A stretch of 64,000 bases of DNA, from contig NZ_WMDQ01000001.1 in the NCBI RefSeq assembly GCF_009707955.1, positions 124,001 to 188,000 on the forward strand, in the 5' to 3' direction. Positions 23,347 to 30,762 of the stretch are shown here, one piece after another. Source of the DNA: Flavobacterium sp. LC2016-13 (GTDB lineage: Bacteria; Bacteroidota; Bacteroidia; Flavobacteriales; Flavobacteriaceae). Each line of letters opens with the position of its first letter. The stretch's first letter is position 1. Under the pieces are notes generated by a model, which worked only from the letters and a program-made list of their open reading frames with translations, had not been told where the DNA came from and did not search any database. The position numbers and the translations under genes were made by a program.

Positions 23347-25173
23347 ATGGACAGTTCACATATCAAAGTAATATTTGAAGATTACTTAAAAACAGTTAAT
23401 TCGAATTATGCTTTACTTATTAATGGTAGCTGGGGAAGCGGTAAAACTTATTTCTGGAAAGACTCTTTAAGTAAAATCTGTGACGAGAATAACTTCAAAA
23501 CTTTATATATTTCATTAAATGGATTGAATAAAATAGAAACACTAGATTATCAGTTAAAGATTAAACTTATCCCTTTTCTAAATAAATTAGATACAAAAAA
23601 GGCTGTCTCGACACTTAATCTCTTAAAAAATATAGGAGGAAAAATTATACAGAGTAAATACAATTTTAGTCCTGAAGAAATTTTAAAAGATGTTGAAGTT
23701 GACACTGCACTTTTTTCAAAGCAGGTAATATGCTTTGATGACCTTGAAAGATGTAATATTCCTTTAAGCGAAGTGCTGGGATATATCAATAATTTTGTTG
23801 AACATAAAAACTCGAAAGTTCTCATTCTATCTGATGAATCCAAAATACCGGATAGTGAGGATGTAAATAAATCCACGTATAACTCTATTAAAGAAAAAGT
23901 TATTGGCAGGGTATTAAATTTCAGTAATGATTTAAATTATATCTTCCCATTTTTTATTGAGAGATATAAAATTCCGGATCCTGAATTCTCATCTTTCCTA
24001 GATCAGAATAAATCATATATACTTGAAATTTTAGCAGAGTTTAAAGAAGAAAATCTAAGGAATTTATCTTTTTACCTTGAAGCTTTAAATAAATTATTTC
24101 CTGTTTTAAAATCAAATCTAGAATTTAAAAAAGAAATTATATTATTTACATTGATTATTACACTGGAGTTTAAAAAAGGTAATCTGAATTCCAGTAACTA
24201 TAACAATTTTAATGATCTTGATTTATTGAATCCAGCCTATGTGATGTTCAATTTCGACCCTTCATTTAGTTTACTTTCGAAAAAAGCTGAAAAAACTCAA
24301 AAAGAAGAAAGCGAACTGGAAAAATTCTATAACAGATATCTTTCCAATTATATACAGGATTACTTTTTTTATCCAGCTGTATACCAGTTCATACTCACAG
24401 GTTATTTGGATCTTGAAAAATTTAATAATGAACTTAAAAGCCGTATTCCTGTTGAGCCTACAATTGAAAATGCTACCTTCACAAATGTTGCAACAAATAA
24501 ATTCAGACAGTTATCTAATGAGGAATTTAATGAAAATATTGAGCGGTTCTTACTTTTTGCAAAACAAGGCAAATATGAAATCTCAGATTATCTGCAGATT
24601 TCTAAATTTTTAAATTTCTATTCTGAAAATTTTATTATTAACCATACAAAAGATGAGATAAGGGAAATTCTGCTTGAAGGACTTCTTATTGCCAAAGAAG
24701 ACTTTGTACCTATTAAGAGAACACGAAACTTTTCATTTGATATGGATCAAAATCCTGCTGATGATACAATCTTAAGAGATAAAATTATTGAGTATATTAA
24801 TGAAAGCGAGAAAGAATTTGAAAAAGAAAAAACGAATTCACTTTTAAATGCTATTGCACAGAATGACTTGGAGAAGATGAAAGATGTATTTGATGAATAT
24901 AACATAAACAAAGAGCTGTTTCAGAATTTCAGCGCCCAAAGTTTATGGACGCACCTCCAAAGCTGTGAAAATAGAACTTTAGTCCAGTTTACGAGCCTGC
25001 TTAAACAGCGCCACGGTTTTTCAAACATAAAAACTTATTTTCTCGATAATACTGATCTTTTCAAGGATCTGATTCTCTGTATTAAAAATTCAGAAAGTAC
25101 AGGAAATCTTCAGAAAATGCTCAAAAAAGAATTAATAGTACAGCTCGAAGAAATTTGTGAAAGAATGGAGTAA
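23347..25173 (+). CDS. KAP-family P-loop NTPase
   Basis: The 608-residue protein has an N-terminal P-loop at residues 27-34 (GSWGSGKT) and a Walker B at about 127-135 (VICFDDLER), which with the N-terminal (HIKVIFEDYL) fit the KAP group of STAND-like NTPases. The C-terminal 350 residues are helical without a named domain and no clear membrane segments, unlike many KAP proteins. KAP NTPases are often found in anti-phage islands. Here it lies between the HEPN/XRE block and a cassette-like region. A defence role is inferred. Confidence 0.75.
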   Translation: MDSSHIKVIFEDYLKTVNSNYALLINGSWGSGKTYFWKDSLSKICDENNFKTLYISLNGLNKIETLDYQLKIKLIPFLNKLDTKKAVSTLNLLKNIGGKIIQSKYNFSPEEILKDVEVDTALFSKQVICFDDLERCNIPLSEVLGYINNFVEHKNSKVLILSDESKIPDSEDVNKSTYNSIKEKVIGRVLNFSNDLNYIFPFFIERYKIPDPEFSSFLDQNKSYILEILAEFKEENLRNLSFYLEALNKLFPVLKSNLEFKKEIILFTLIITLEFKKGNLNSSNYNNFNDLDLLNPAYVMFNFDPSFSLLSKKAEKTQKEESELEKFYNRYLSNYIQDYFFYPAVYQFILTGYLDLEKFNNELKSRIPVEPTIENATFTNVATNKFRQLSNEEFNENIERFLLFAKQGKYEISDYLQISKFLNFYSENFIINHTKDEIREILLEGLLIAKEDFVPIKRTRNFSFDMDQNPADDTILRDKIIEYINESEKEFEKEKTNSLLNAIAQNDLEKMKDVFDEYNINKELFQNFSAQSLWTHLQSCENRTLVQFTSLLKQRHGFSNIKTYFLDNTDLFKDLILCIKNSESTGNLQKMLKKELIVQLEEICERME

Positions 25174-25194
25174 TTCTTAAGCATCACATTAAGA

Positions 25195-25623
25195 TTATTT
25201 CTCCTCAGTCATAGCTACTTTCCATTTTTCATTCTCATATGTTAGAAAAACTATATTACTGAAAGTTTCACCATTCTCATAGATTAATATTTCCTCGATG
25301 AAAAACAAATGATTATCTATTTCACTTAATTCAGAAAATTGCCTTTTTACCATAGAAAAATCAGGAAACCCATTATTTAGAATATACTCAACAAGTGAGA
25401 GTTCAAGTAATTTTGCCGTCAGATCAACAGTTTCTTCATTAATCTCTACATTTGTCCTGCGCAAAACTATTTTTGCTTCTGCTTCAAAATCTTTTGAAGC
25501 AATAGCATTTACTATATCCTTTTTTGAAAATGCAGTTTCTAAAGAAACTATTGCATCTTCGGGTGTATCATAATTGTAACCCGTAATTATATTGTTCATT
25601 AGATTTTTTACGTTTAGTTTCAT
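25195..25623 (-). CDS. Hypothetical protein, C-terminal NTF2-like segment
   Basis: The start at 25621-25623 (MKLNVKNLMNNIITGYN) avoids overlap with the next gene; the longer frame to 25725 reads through its 3' end. The 142-residue product contains TPEDAIVSLETAFSKKDIVNAI and ends with a beta segment IVFLTYENEKWKVAM, a pattern of small NTF2-like or immunity-type proteins. It faces the KAP gene tail to tail with 21 bases between. Function unknown; an orphan immunity role is possible. Confidence 0.5.
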   Translation of the reverse strand: MKLNVKNLMNNIITGYNYDTPEDAIVSLETAFSKKDIVNAIASKDFEAEAKIVLRRTNVEINEETVDLTAKLLELSLVEYILNNGFPDFSMVKRQFSELSEIDNHLFFIEEILIYENGETFSNIVFLTYENEKWKVAMTEEK

Positions 25624-25666
25624 TAATAAAAGTACCAAAAAGCTTATTATATATTTCCCAAAAAGC

Positions 25667-25951
25667 TTATTTCTTTTTTCTTGAAAATATTTTACTGATT
25701 GGTAATCTTGGAAGGACTTTCTCAAAAAAATCTCCCATAAGAGGTATTCTGTCTTTTTTTACAAAATTTAAAACAATAGTCATTCTACCTAAACTAAGAT
25801 CAATATCAATAGTTTTTTCAGCGACGGGAATTAGATTTTCTTCTGTTTTGAAATTTTTATTTTTAGCTGAATTACAAGAATTATTAAACATTATTCCGAT
25901 AACTAAAATAATAATACAAAATAATACTTGTCGTTTGTTTTGGGTTCTCAT
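25667..25951 (-). CDS. Small lipoprotein
   Basis: The 94-residue protein has a hydrophobic N-terminal segment (VLFCIIILVIGIMFNNSC) ending in a plausible lipidation Cys, then a short basic-ended domain (FFEKVLPRLPISKIFSRKKK). It is probably membrane-anchored. It lies 43 bp upstream of the 25195-25623 gene on the same strand, and the cassette-type palindrome at 25961-26100 is directly on its 5' side. No function is recognised. Confidence 0.5.
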   Translation of the reverse strand: MRTQNKRQVLFCIIILVIGIMFNNSCNSAKNKNFKTEENLIPVAEKTIDIDLSLGRMTIVLNFVKKDRIPLMGDFFEKVLPRLPISKIFSRKKK

Positions 25952-25960
25952 AATATTACT

Positions 25961-26100
25961 GCCAAAGTTTAAGTACTACAGCGAGTTTGGGACTAAATTA
26001 AGACTATTCTTAATATTTAACAAATGATCCCAAATACATTACCAACTTCCCATCATACCAATTGTCCAAATCCGTTTTATTACCTGTTAACAGTAGTTAT
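25961..26100 (-). repeat. Cassette-type imperfect palindrome 1 (3' of 26102 gene)
   Basis: This belongs to a family also seen at 28151-28270 and 28963-29100. Shared landmarks read on the plus strand are GGGACTAAATTAA, then CCCAAATACA, then CCAATTG-CCAAATCCG. The ends are inverted (ACTACAGCGAGTTTGGG here, facing the CAAATCCG end). RYYAAC/GTTRRY-like cores are suggested by GTTAAC at 26086-26091. Confidence 0.55.
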
Positions 26101-26101
26101 T

Positions 26102-27172
26102 TTATTCATTATCTAGAATTAGTCCTGTACTACTGCCACTATTTTTTTCCCAGGAGGAAACTGATTTCATATTTTTCTTTCCAAGAAATTTGCCTGTCCA
26201 AGGATTAAAAGAGTAGACTTCATATTTTATAATTCTACTGGAGCGTCCATTTGGAAGAATATTTTCAATCATCTTTGTTCTACTGGTTACATAAAAGCGA
26301 AACTGTCCATTTATGAGTTCTGGTCGTTTGAAATTCTCCCATCTTAAAATCCCAACTGCCTTTTTATTACTGTTTTCTGTAAGTCCCAATTGCTTAGCTT
26401 GCTTCATTGCCTCTTCATATTTGAGTTTAAAACTACCTTTTAAATTATCAGGAACATTTTCAAATCCAAAAATTAGCTCATACTGATTAGGAATGAAGTT
26501 TCCATTTGCATCTAACTCAAACTGAATAAGGTCTTCATACTTATTGTCCTTGTCAAGTTTAACATCATATCTAAAAAGAAACTTTGTTGGCTTTTTTTCA
26601 AATTTATCAGTCCAATTACCTGATTCATTTTCATTATAAATAATAGAACTAGTTACACTCCACATAGTGTTGTTTATCAAAAAATTTTGCCCGTACATTT
26701 TACCAACTAAACTATCGGCTATTACTTTCATTTTCATTTGTAAATCGTAAAAAGGATATTCCTTTTTGTTGAAAACTTTCCATTCACCTTTGTCATAATC
26801 GACGGTATATTCTAATTTTCCTTTTTTAGAGAATTGTTTAGTTATTCCAATACGCCGTTTTAATGTGTCGAAGGTAGAAGTATTTTCTAGTTGTGTTGTT
26901 CCATTGTAGTAATAGTCATAGAAAACGATATTTTTGCTTTTTACGAACGTTTTTATAAGTCTAAGGTTTGGATATTTCTCCCTTACAAAAGTCAAGGTAT
27001 CAATATGTAAAGTATCTGGTTTATACATCTCGACTTTGTCCATAAAATCATTTTTAAAGTCGGCGATTTTCTGTTTGTCAGTAATTATTGGTTTAGATGC
27101 CTTTTTTTCAATTGTTTGTTTACAAGCAGTTGATAGGTTAATCAGTAATATTATTGTCAAAAGTTTGTTCAT
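26102..27172 (-). CDS. Lipoprotein of unknown function, cassette gene
   Basis: The start at 27170-27172 (MNKLLTIILLINLSTAC) gives a lipoprotein signal with lipobox LSTAC; the longer frame adds a non-homologous leader. The 356-residue product is beta-rich, with repeated Tyr/Thr strands (VFYDYYYNGTTQLEN, YEDLIQFELDANGNF). It lacks a known domain. A palindrome of the cassette family lies at its 3' end and another upstream. It may be an orphan immunity protein, which is inferred from the surrounding toxin loci. Confidence 0.6.
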   Translation of the reverse strand: MNKLLTIILLINLSTACKQTIEKKASKPIITDKQKIADFKNDFMDKVEMYKPDTLHIDTLTFVREKYPNLRLIKTFVKSKNIVFYDYYYNGTTQLENTSTFDTLKRRIGITKQFSKKGKLEYTVDYDKGEWKVFNKKEYPFYDLQMKMKVIADSLVGKMYGQNFLINNTMWSVTSSIIYNENESGNWTDKFEKKPTKFLFRYDVKLDKDNKYEDLIQFELDANGNFIPNQYELIFGFENVPDNLKGSFKLKYEEAMKQAKQLGLTENSNKKAVGILRWENFKRPELINGQFRFYVTSRTKMIENILPNGRSSRIIKYEVYSFNPWTGKFLGKKNMKSVSSWEKNSGSSTGLILDNE

Positions 27173-27194
27173 ACTTCGTTCGTTGTGTTTTATA

Positions 27195-27265
27195 ATAATG
27201 ACAGTTAACGCAGTTAATAAGTAGAGAGCCAAATCCGTTGTAATTGCTATTTACAGTAGTTTTTT
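27195..27265 (-). repeat. Cassette-type palindrome 2 (short, 3' of LRR gene)
   Basis: It contains CCAAATCCGTTGTAATTGCTAT, matching the end of the longer family members, and GTTAACG near 27214. It is shorter and more diverged than the other copies. Confidence 0.4.
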
Positions 27266-27267
27266 CG

Positions 27268-28150
27268 TTAGTATATAAAAGTTGTCTTTGGCATTTTGGT
27301 CTCAAAATCCAAAATTATTTTTTTATCAATTTTATTATCAGCTAATGTAATTGATTTTAGTCGCCTCATTTTAAGCAAATTATTAGGAAGATTAGTTAAT
27401 TCATTTTCGTATAAATTTAACTCTTCTAAATTATCAAGCAATGAAATTTCATTTGGAAGTACCTTCAAATGATTAACACTTAAATGAATAGTTTTAAGTT
27501 TTTTACATTTCGAAAGCTCTAAAATAATACTTTTAGCATTAATTTTATCTTGTCTAATATATCCAAATGTCTCTAAATTAGAAAGTTTATCAAATTCTAT
27601 ATTTAAATTTTCAATTTGATTATTACCTAGATTTAGTTGTCTAAGATTTTTAAATAGATTGAATCTTTGATAAGTTGGTTGAAAAATCAAATTCAAACAT
27701 ACTAGTCAAGTCAAGTTCTTCGATGTTAACATTATTTTCATAAAATGCTTCTGGAAAAGTTTTAATGTCATTCCACCAAATATCTAATTTTTTAAGGTTT
27801 TTAAGTTTAGTGATTTCATTTGGGAATGTTTTAAAATTATTCATCCCAATATTTAAAATTTGAAGGTTTTGTAATTTTTCTAAATGATTAAGTTCTGTTA
27901 AGTAATTTAGAGAAAGATTTAATTCTTGAAGATTATGTAGTTTGAATATTGTTTTGGGTACTGCATTTAGATTGTTTTCTGATAAATCAACACGATAAAC
28001 CAATTCTAGATTTTTTGGTAAACTATCTAAATTTTTATAAATTTTTTCATTCGGTAATTCACTTAAAGGTATTATTTTTTCTTCCTGATTTTTGTTACAA
28101 GAAGAAAGCATAATTAAAAATAAAAATATTATCGTTATGTGATTTTTCAT
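27268..28150 (-). pseudogene. Leucine-rich repeat lipoprotein, frameshifted
   Basis: Two overlapping frames make one LRR protein. The upstream part (27650-28150) has a lipoprotein signal (LIMLSSCNKNQ) and LRR units (LQELNLSLNYL, LQILNIGMNNF, LKKLDIWWND). It ends SKIQSI with a stop. The downstream part (27268-27696) continues with FKNLRQLNLGNNQ and three more units. The break is at a short T/A run near 27655, and one base removed restores the frame. Either a recent frameshift or a sequencing error explains it. The intact protein would be about 290 residues on the cell surface or periplasm. Confidence 0.7.
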
Positions 28151-28270
28151 AAAATTAATACCAACGGTTTTGGAACTAAATTAAATCATGTTTTCAGATT
28201 TACCAAATCCTCTCCAATAAAAAAGCAGCATCCAATTAAGCCTATTGCCAACTCTATTGTAGCATCTATA
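28151..28270 (-). repeat. Cassette-type palindrome 3 (3' of 28271 gene)
   Basis: Diverged family member with ACTAAATTAAATCA, CCAAATCCTCTCC and CAATTAAGCCTATTGCC; the last block is also found intact at 44350-44366. A GTTGGT core-like motif lies at its left end when read on the minus strand. Confidence 0.45.
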
Positions 28271-28564
28271 TTAGCATCTACTTTTATTTTTCAGCTGTTT
28301 CGTTTCGTTTATGTTGTCCAATTCTGGCGTTGCGCTAACTTTTGACAAAAAATGAATAGTTCCATTTGTTTTGAACTTCTTTGTAGCCAACACAATTCCA
28401 CAAATTAGCCCAATTATTGAAATTATAATTCCTACAATTAATCCACCTAAATTTTGAAGATTAAAATAAACAATGCATCCAACTCCCGTACCTAACAAAG
28501 TTGGCGAAATCACAATTTGAAACCAACCAATCAATTCCGTTATTTTCTCAAGTATTTTGAACAT
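28271..28564 (-). CDS. Small membrane protein, cassette gene
   Basis: The start at 28562-28564 (MFKILEKITELIGWF) gives 97 residues and no overlap with the gene before it. Two hydrophobic segments (FQIVISPTLLGTGVGCIVYF and LIVGIIISIIGLICGIVLA) indicate two membrane helices. The soluble tail is short and charged. It follows the 28566-28946 gene by one base and probably shares its cassette and transcript. Function unknown. Confidence 0.55.
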   Translation of the reverse strand: MFKILEKITELIGWFQIVISPTLLGTGVGCIVYFNLQNLGGLIVGIIISIIGLICGIVLATKKFKTNGTIHFLSKVSATPELDNINETKQLKNKSRC

Positions 28565-28565
28565 T

Positions 28566-28946
28566 TTATTTTCCCTTTTCAAGAACCATTTCTAATTCTA
28601 ATTTAGCACCCAACCCCTCTGATTCGCAAATAACTCTTTCATTTCCAACTTTAATTATTTTGACATTTATTTTTTGTCCCACAATTGAATGATTTTCGGA
28701 ATCATTCAATTTTGTGTAAGTTAAAATATATTCACAATCTGACACCCAATTTATTGAAGCACGAAGTTCAATTTTATTTACTTTGTCAGTTTCTATTTGT
28801 TCAGTTTCATTTCGCAATACTTCCCAATTTTTGTAAAGAGAATTGGTATACTTGAATTTACCCACTTTATAATCAGAACATTTTTGTTCTTGTGAATAAG
28901 TATTGAGATTGATAAGAAGGATTATTAACAAAATAATTACTTTCAT
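28566..28946 (-). CDS. Small secreted protein, cassette gene
   Basis: The 126-residue protein has a signal peptide (MKVIILLIILLINLNTYSQ) and a short mature domain with two cysteines (KCSDYK, SDCEYILTY). It contains beta strands ending in LELEMVLEKGK. No family is recognised. It pairs with the membrane protein that follows directly, which hints at one cassette with two genes. The 3' palindrome is at 28151-28270. Confidence 0.55.
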   Translation of the reverse strand: MKVIILLIILLINLNTYSQEQKCSDYKVGKFKYTNSLYKNWEVLRNETEQIETDKVNKIELRASINWVSDCEYILTYTKLNDSENHSIVGQKINVKIIKVGNERVICESEGLGAKLELEMVLEKGK

Positions 28947-28962
28947 ATAGAGTTTTTAAATA

Positions 28963-29100
28963 GTTGCTAACATTCTGTTACCAGTGGGCTTGGGGCTAAA
29001 TTAAACCCATTATTCGGATTTGCCAAATCATCCCAAATACAAAACCATTTTCCCATTATGCCAATTGCCCAAATCCGCTGTAGTAGCTGTCATAGGCGGT
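28963..29100 (-). repeat. Cassette-type palindrome 4 (3' of 29101 gene)
   Basis: Best-preserved family member. The blocks GGGGCTAAATTAAA, CCAAATCATCCCAAATAC and ATTGCCCAAATCCG-TGTAGTAGCTGT appear in order. The arms GGATTTGGGC and GCCCCAAGCC (minus strand) are inverted, 8 of 10 positions. A GTTAGC core-like motif lies at the left end (minus strand). Confidence 0.6.
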
Positions 29101-29838
29101 TTATGCTAAGCCATGAGGTGAAAAATAATATATTTCTCCAGTTTCCAAATTCATTTCAAGTGTGAAATAATATTCACCACCATCGTTTACTTCCAAAATA
29201 GAGCTTTTCCATGTATCTTTATGACTACTTTTTTTTGATATTCCATTTATCCAAACTTCTTTTTCATTTTTAGCATTAGTTACAAAAACACATTGTTTAA
29301 AATAATCAGATTGTAATTTATGTTTTCTGAATTTAGTTTTGTTTAGATCTATTTGATCCTGAATTATCAACTGGAGTTTATAAAAGTCCTTAGATGATAT
29401 TTTTGTGGTTTTAACAGGATGATTGAAATAGTTTTTAAAGAAATCATTATAACTAAAGACCGTAAAATCTTCTGGAATATCAAATTGGTAACTGTTTTTT
29501 ATAGATGTGTTATTAGTCAATACTTTCATTTTAGCATTAAATGATAATAATTGAATTTGATTTCCAATAAAAATTAGTTTTGTCGATATCTCTTTACTAA
29601 TAAGATTTATAGTGTCATTTTGTATCTTGTACCTTCCAGTAATTGATCTATTTGTTCCAATTTCTTTATTGTTTGGAACACTGGAATAATTAAAAGACGA
29701 ATCCTTTTTTAATAATAAAGTTTCCTTGCTTCCAAAGAACTTATCCTGAGATACATTTTGAGCTACGAGATAGTTGTCTTCTCGAGTACAATTACTAAAA
29801 AGTGGGGAAATTAACGCTAAATATATTAGTTTTCTCAT
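29101..29838 (-). CDS. Lipoprotein of unknown function, cassette gene
   Basis: The 245-residue protein starts MRKLIYLALISPLFSNCTRED with a lipobox-like LFSNC, so it is probably an outer-membrane or periplasmic lipoprotein. The mature part is beta-rich (ITGRYKIQNDTINLISKEI) and ends with YFTLEMNLETGEIYYFSPHGLA. It has no recognised domain. The gene is bounded by two different palindrome types, one at each end, matching the cassette pattern. An immunity or unrelated surface role is possible. Confidence 0.55.
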   Translation of the reverse strand: MRKLIYLALISPLFSNCTREDNYLVAQNVSQDKFFGSKETLLLKKDSSFNYSSVPNNKEIGTNRSITGRYKIQNDTINLISKEISTKLIFIGNQIQLLSFNAKMKVLTNNTSIKNSYQFDIPEDFTVFSYNDFFKNYFNHPVKTTKISSKDFYKLQLIIQDQIDLNKTKFRKHKLQSDYFKQCVFVTNAKNEKEVWINGISKKSSHKDTWKSSILEVNDGGEYYFTLEMNLETGEIYYFSPHGLA

Positions 29839-29865
29839 GTCGTCAACATTTTGGTTAAATCGCCT

Positions 29866-30000
29866 ATAACGTTCTGGCGCTTGGCGAGGTGGGGATTAAA
29901 GATGTGAGATTTTTCGGTTAAGCACAAATTTTCCAATTACAAAATCAACTTTAAATTCAGCCTAAACCCCAATCACGCCAACGGCTGTTAGCGGATACCA
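29866..30000 (-). repeat. Cassette-type palindrome 5, second family
   Basis: On the minus strand the site runs GCTAACAGCCGTTGGCG ... TTGGGG ... CCCCACCTCGCCAAGCGCC ... CGTTATAGGC, a long imperfect inverted repeat with attC-like order and core-like GCTAAC and GTTATA ends. A 48-bp part (29871-29918) is repeated at 44891-44938 with 44 matches. Confidence 0.6.
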
Positions 30001-30011
30001 GAATATGCGGT

Positions 30012-30137
30012 TTAATTGAGAATTCTAATTATTATCCAAAACACCATAAAAATCGCTCCAATTATTAAAATTCGATTTCCTTGTTTTCTGTCTCCTGTAG
30101 AATAACCATGTAAAAACACCGTTAACTTTGTCTCCAT
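30012..30137 (-). CDS. Short 41-residue membrane peptide in a cassette
   Basis: From the ATG at 30135-30137 the frame runs 41 codons (METKLTVFLHGYSTGDRKQG, then NRILIIGAIFMVFWIIIRIL, then N) to TAA. The second half is one hydrophobic helix, so it would be a single-pass membrane peptide. It sits directly before cassette palindrome 5, where a cassette gene is expected, and nothing else in that slot is coding. Short length and lack of homologue knowledge keep confidence low. A type I toxin-like peptide is a possibility. Confidence 0.35.
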   Translation of the reverse strand: METKLTVFLHGYSTGDRKQGNRILIIGAIFMVFWIIIRILN

Positions 30138-30279
30138 GTTTTGTTAGCATATCCACTTAATTTTGTCTACATTTTTTGTTTGCACATCCAAAAATTATTT
30201 GTTTCTAAAATTTGTTCAATTTCAAAAGATTAGAATTTCAAAATCTCATATCACTAACTTTGAAACACTACAAAAAATT

Positions 30280-30762
30280 TTACTCGAATTTTATTCCATT
30301 TTCTTTCACTGGATAACCTAAAATTAAAGATTTAACTACAAAAGGCTTATCTTTTTCTATAATTTTTGACTTATCGATTATAATTATACTTTTCAATATT
30401 TTATCGGATAATGAATCATTTTCATAAGTTTTCGATATAAACTTAGCCTCAGTTGCGAACTTAATTTTCAAAGTATTTCTTTCTTTAATAAATTCTTTAT
30501 TTTTTAAATCTGGAATTAAATGAAAAGTATCCTTCTCGATGATTAAAGAAAGATTATTAAAATTGTTGTTTGTGGAATCAGTATCGTTAAATTCAACTAT
30601 TGTCGTTAAATCAACATCAAATAATTTTGAATGTTTATTGATTGAATCATATAATAATTCTTGTGAAATTACCTTTTGATTTTTTGTTGATTTAATTGTA
30701 CATCTTTGAAAAATTCCAATAGCAAATATTGTGATTGGAATTAAGATTATTTTATTTTTCAT
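30280..30762 (-). CDS. Putative immunity protein of the RHS toxin
   Basis: The ATG overlaps the stop of the RHS gene by 4 bases, so the two are coupled, the usual arrangement for toxin and immunity. The 160-residue product has a hydrophobic N-terminus (IILIPITIFAIGIFQRC), so it is exported or lipidated, and a beta-rich mature part. No domain is recognised. Immunity is inferred from position. If the toxin acts in the periplasm or outside, an envelope immunity protein fits. Confidence 0.6.
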   Translation of the reverse strand: MKNKIILIPITIFAIGIFQRCTIKSTKNQKVISQELLYDSINKHSKLFDVDLTTIVEFNDTDSTNNNFNNLSLIIEKDTFHLIPDLKNKEFIKERNTLKIKFATEAKFISKTYENDSLSDKILKSIIIIDKSKIIEKDKPFVVKSLILGYPVKENGIKFE

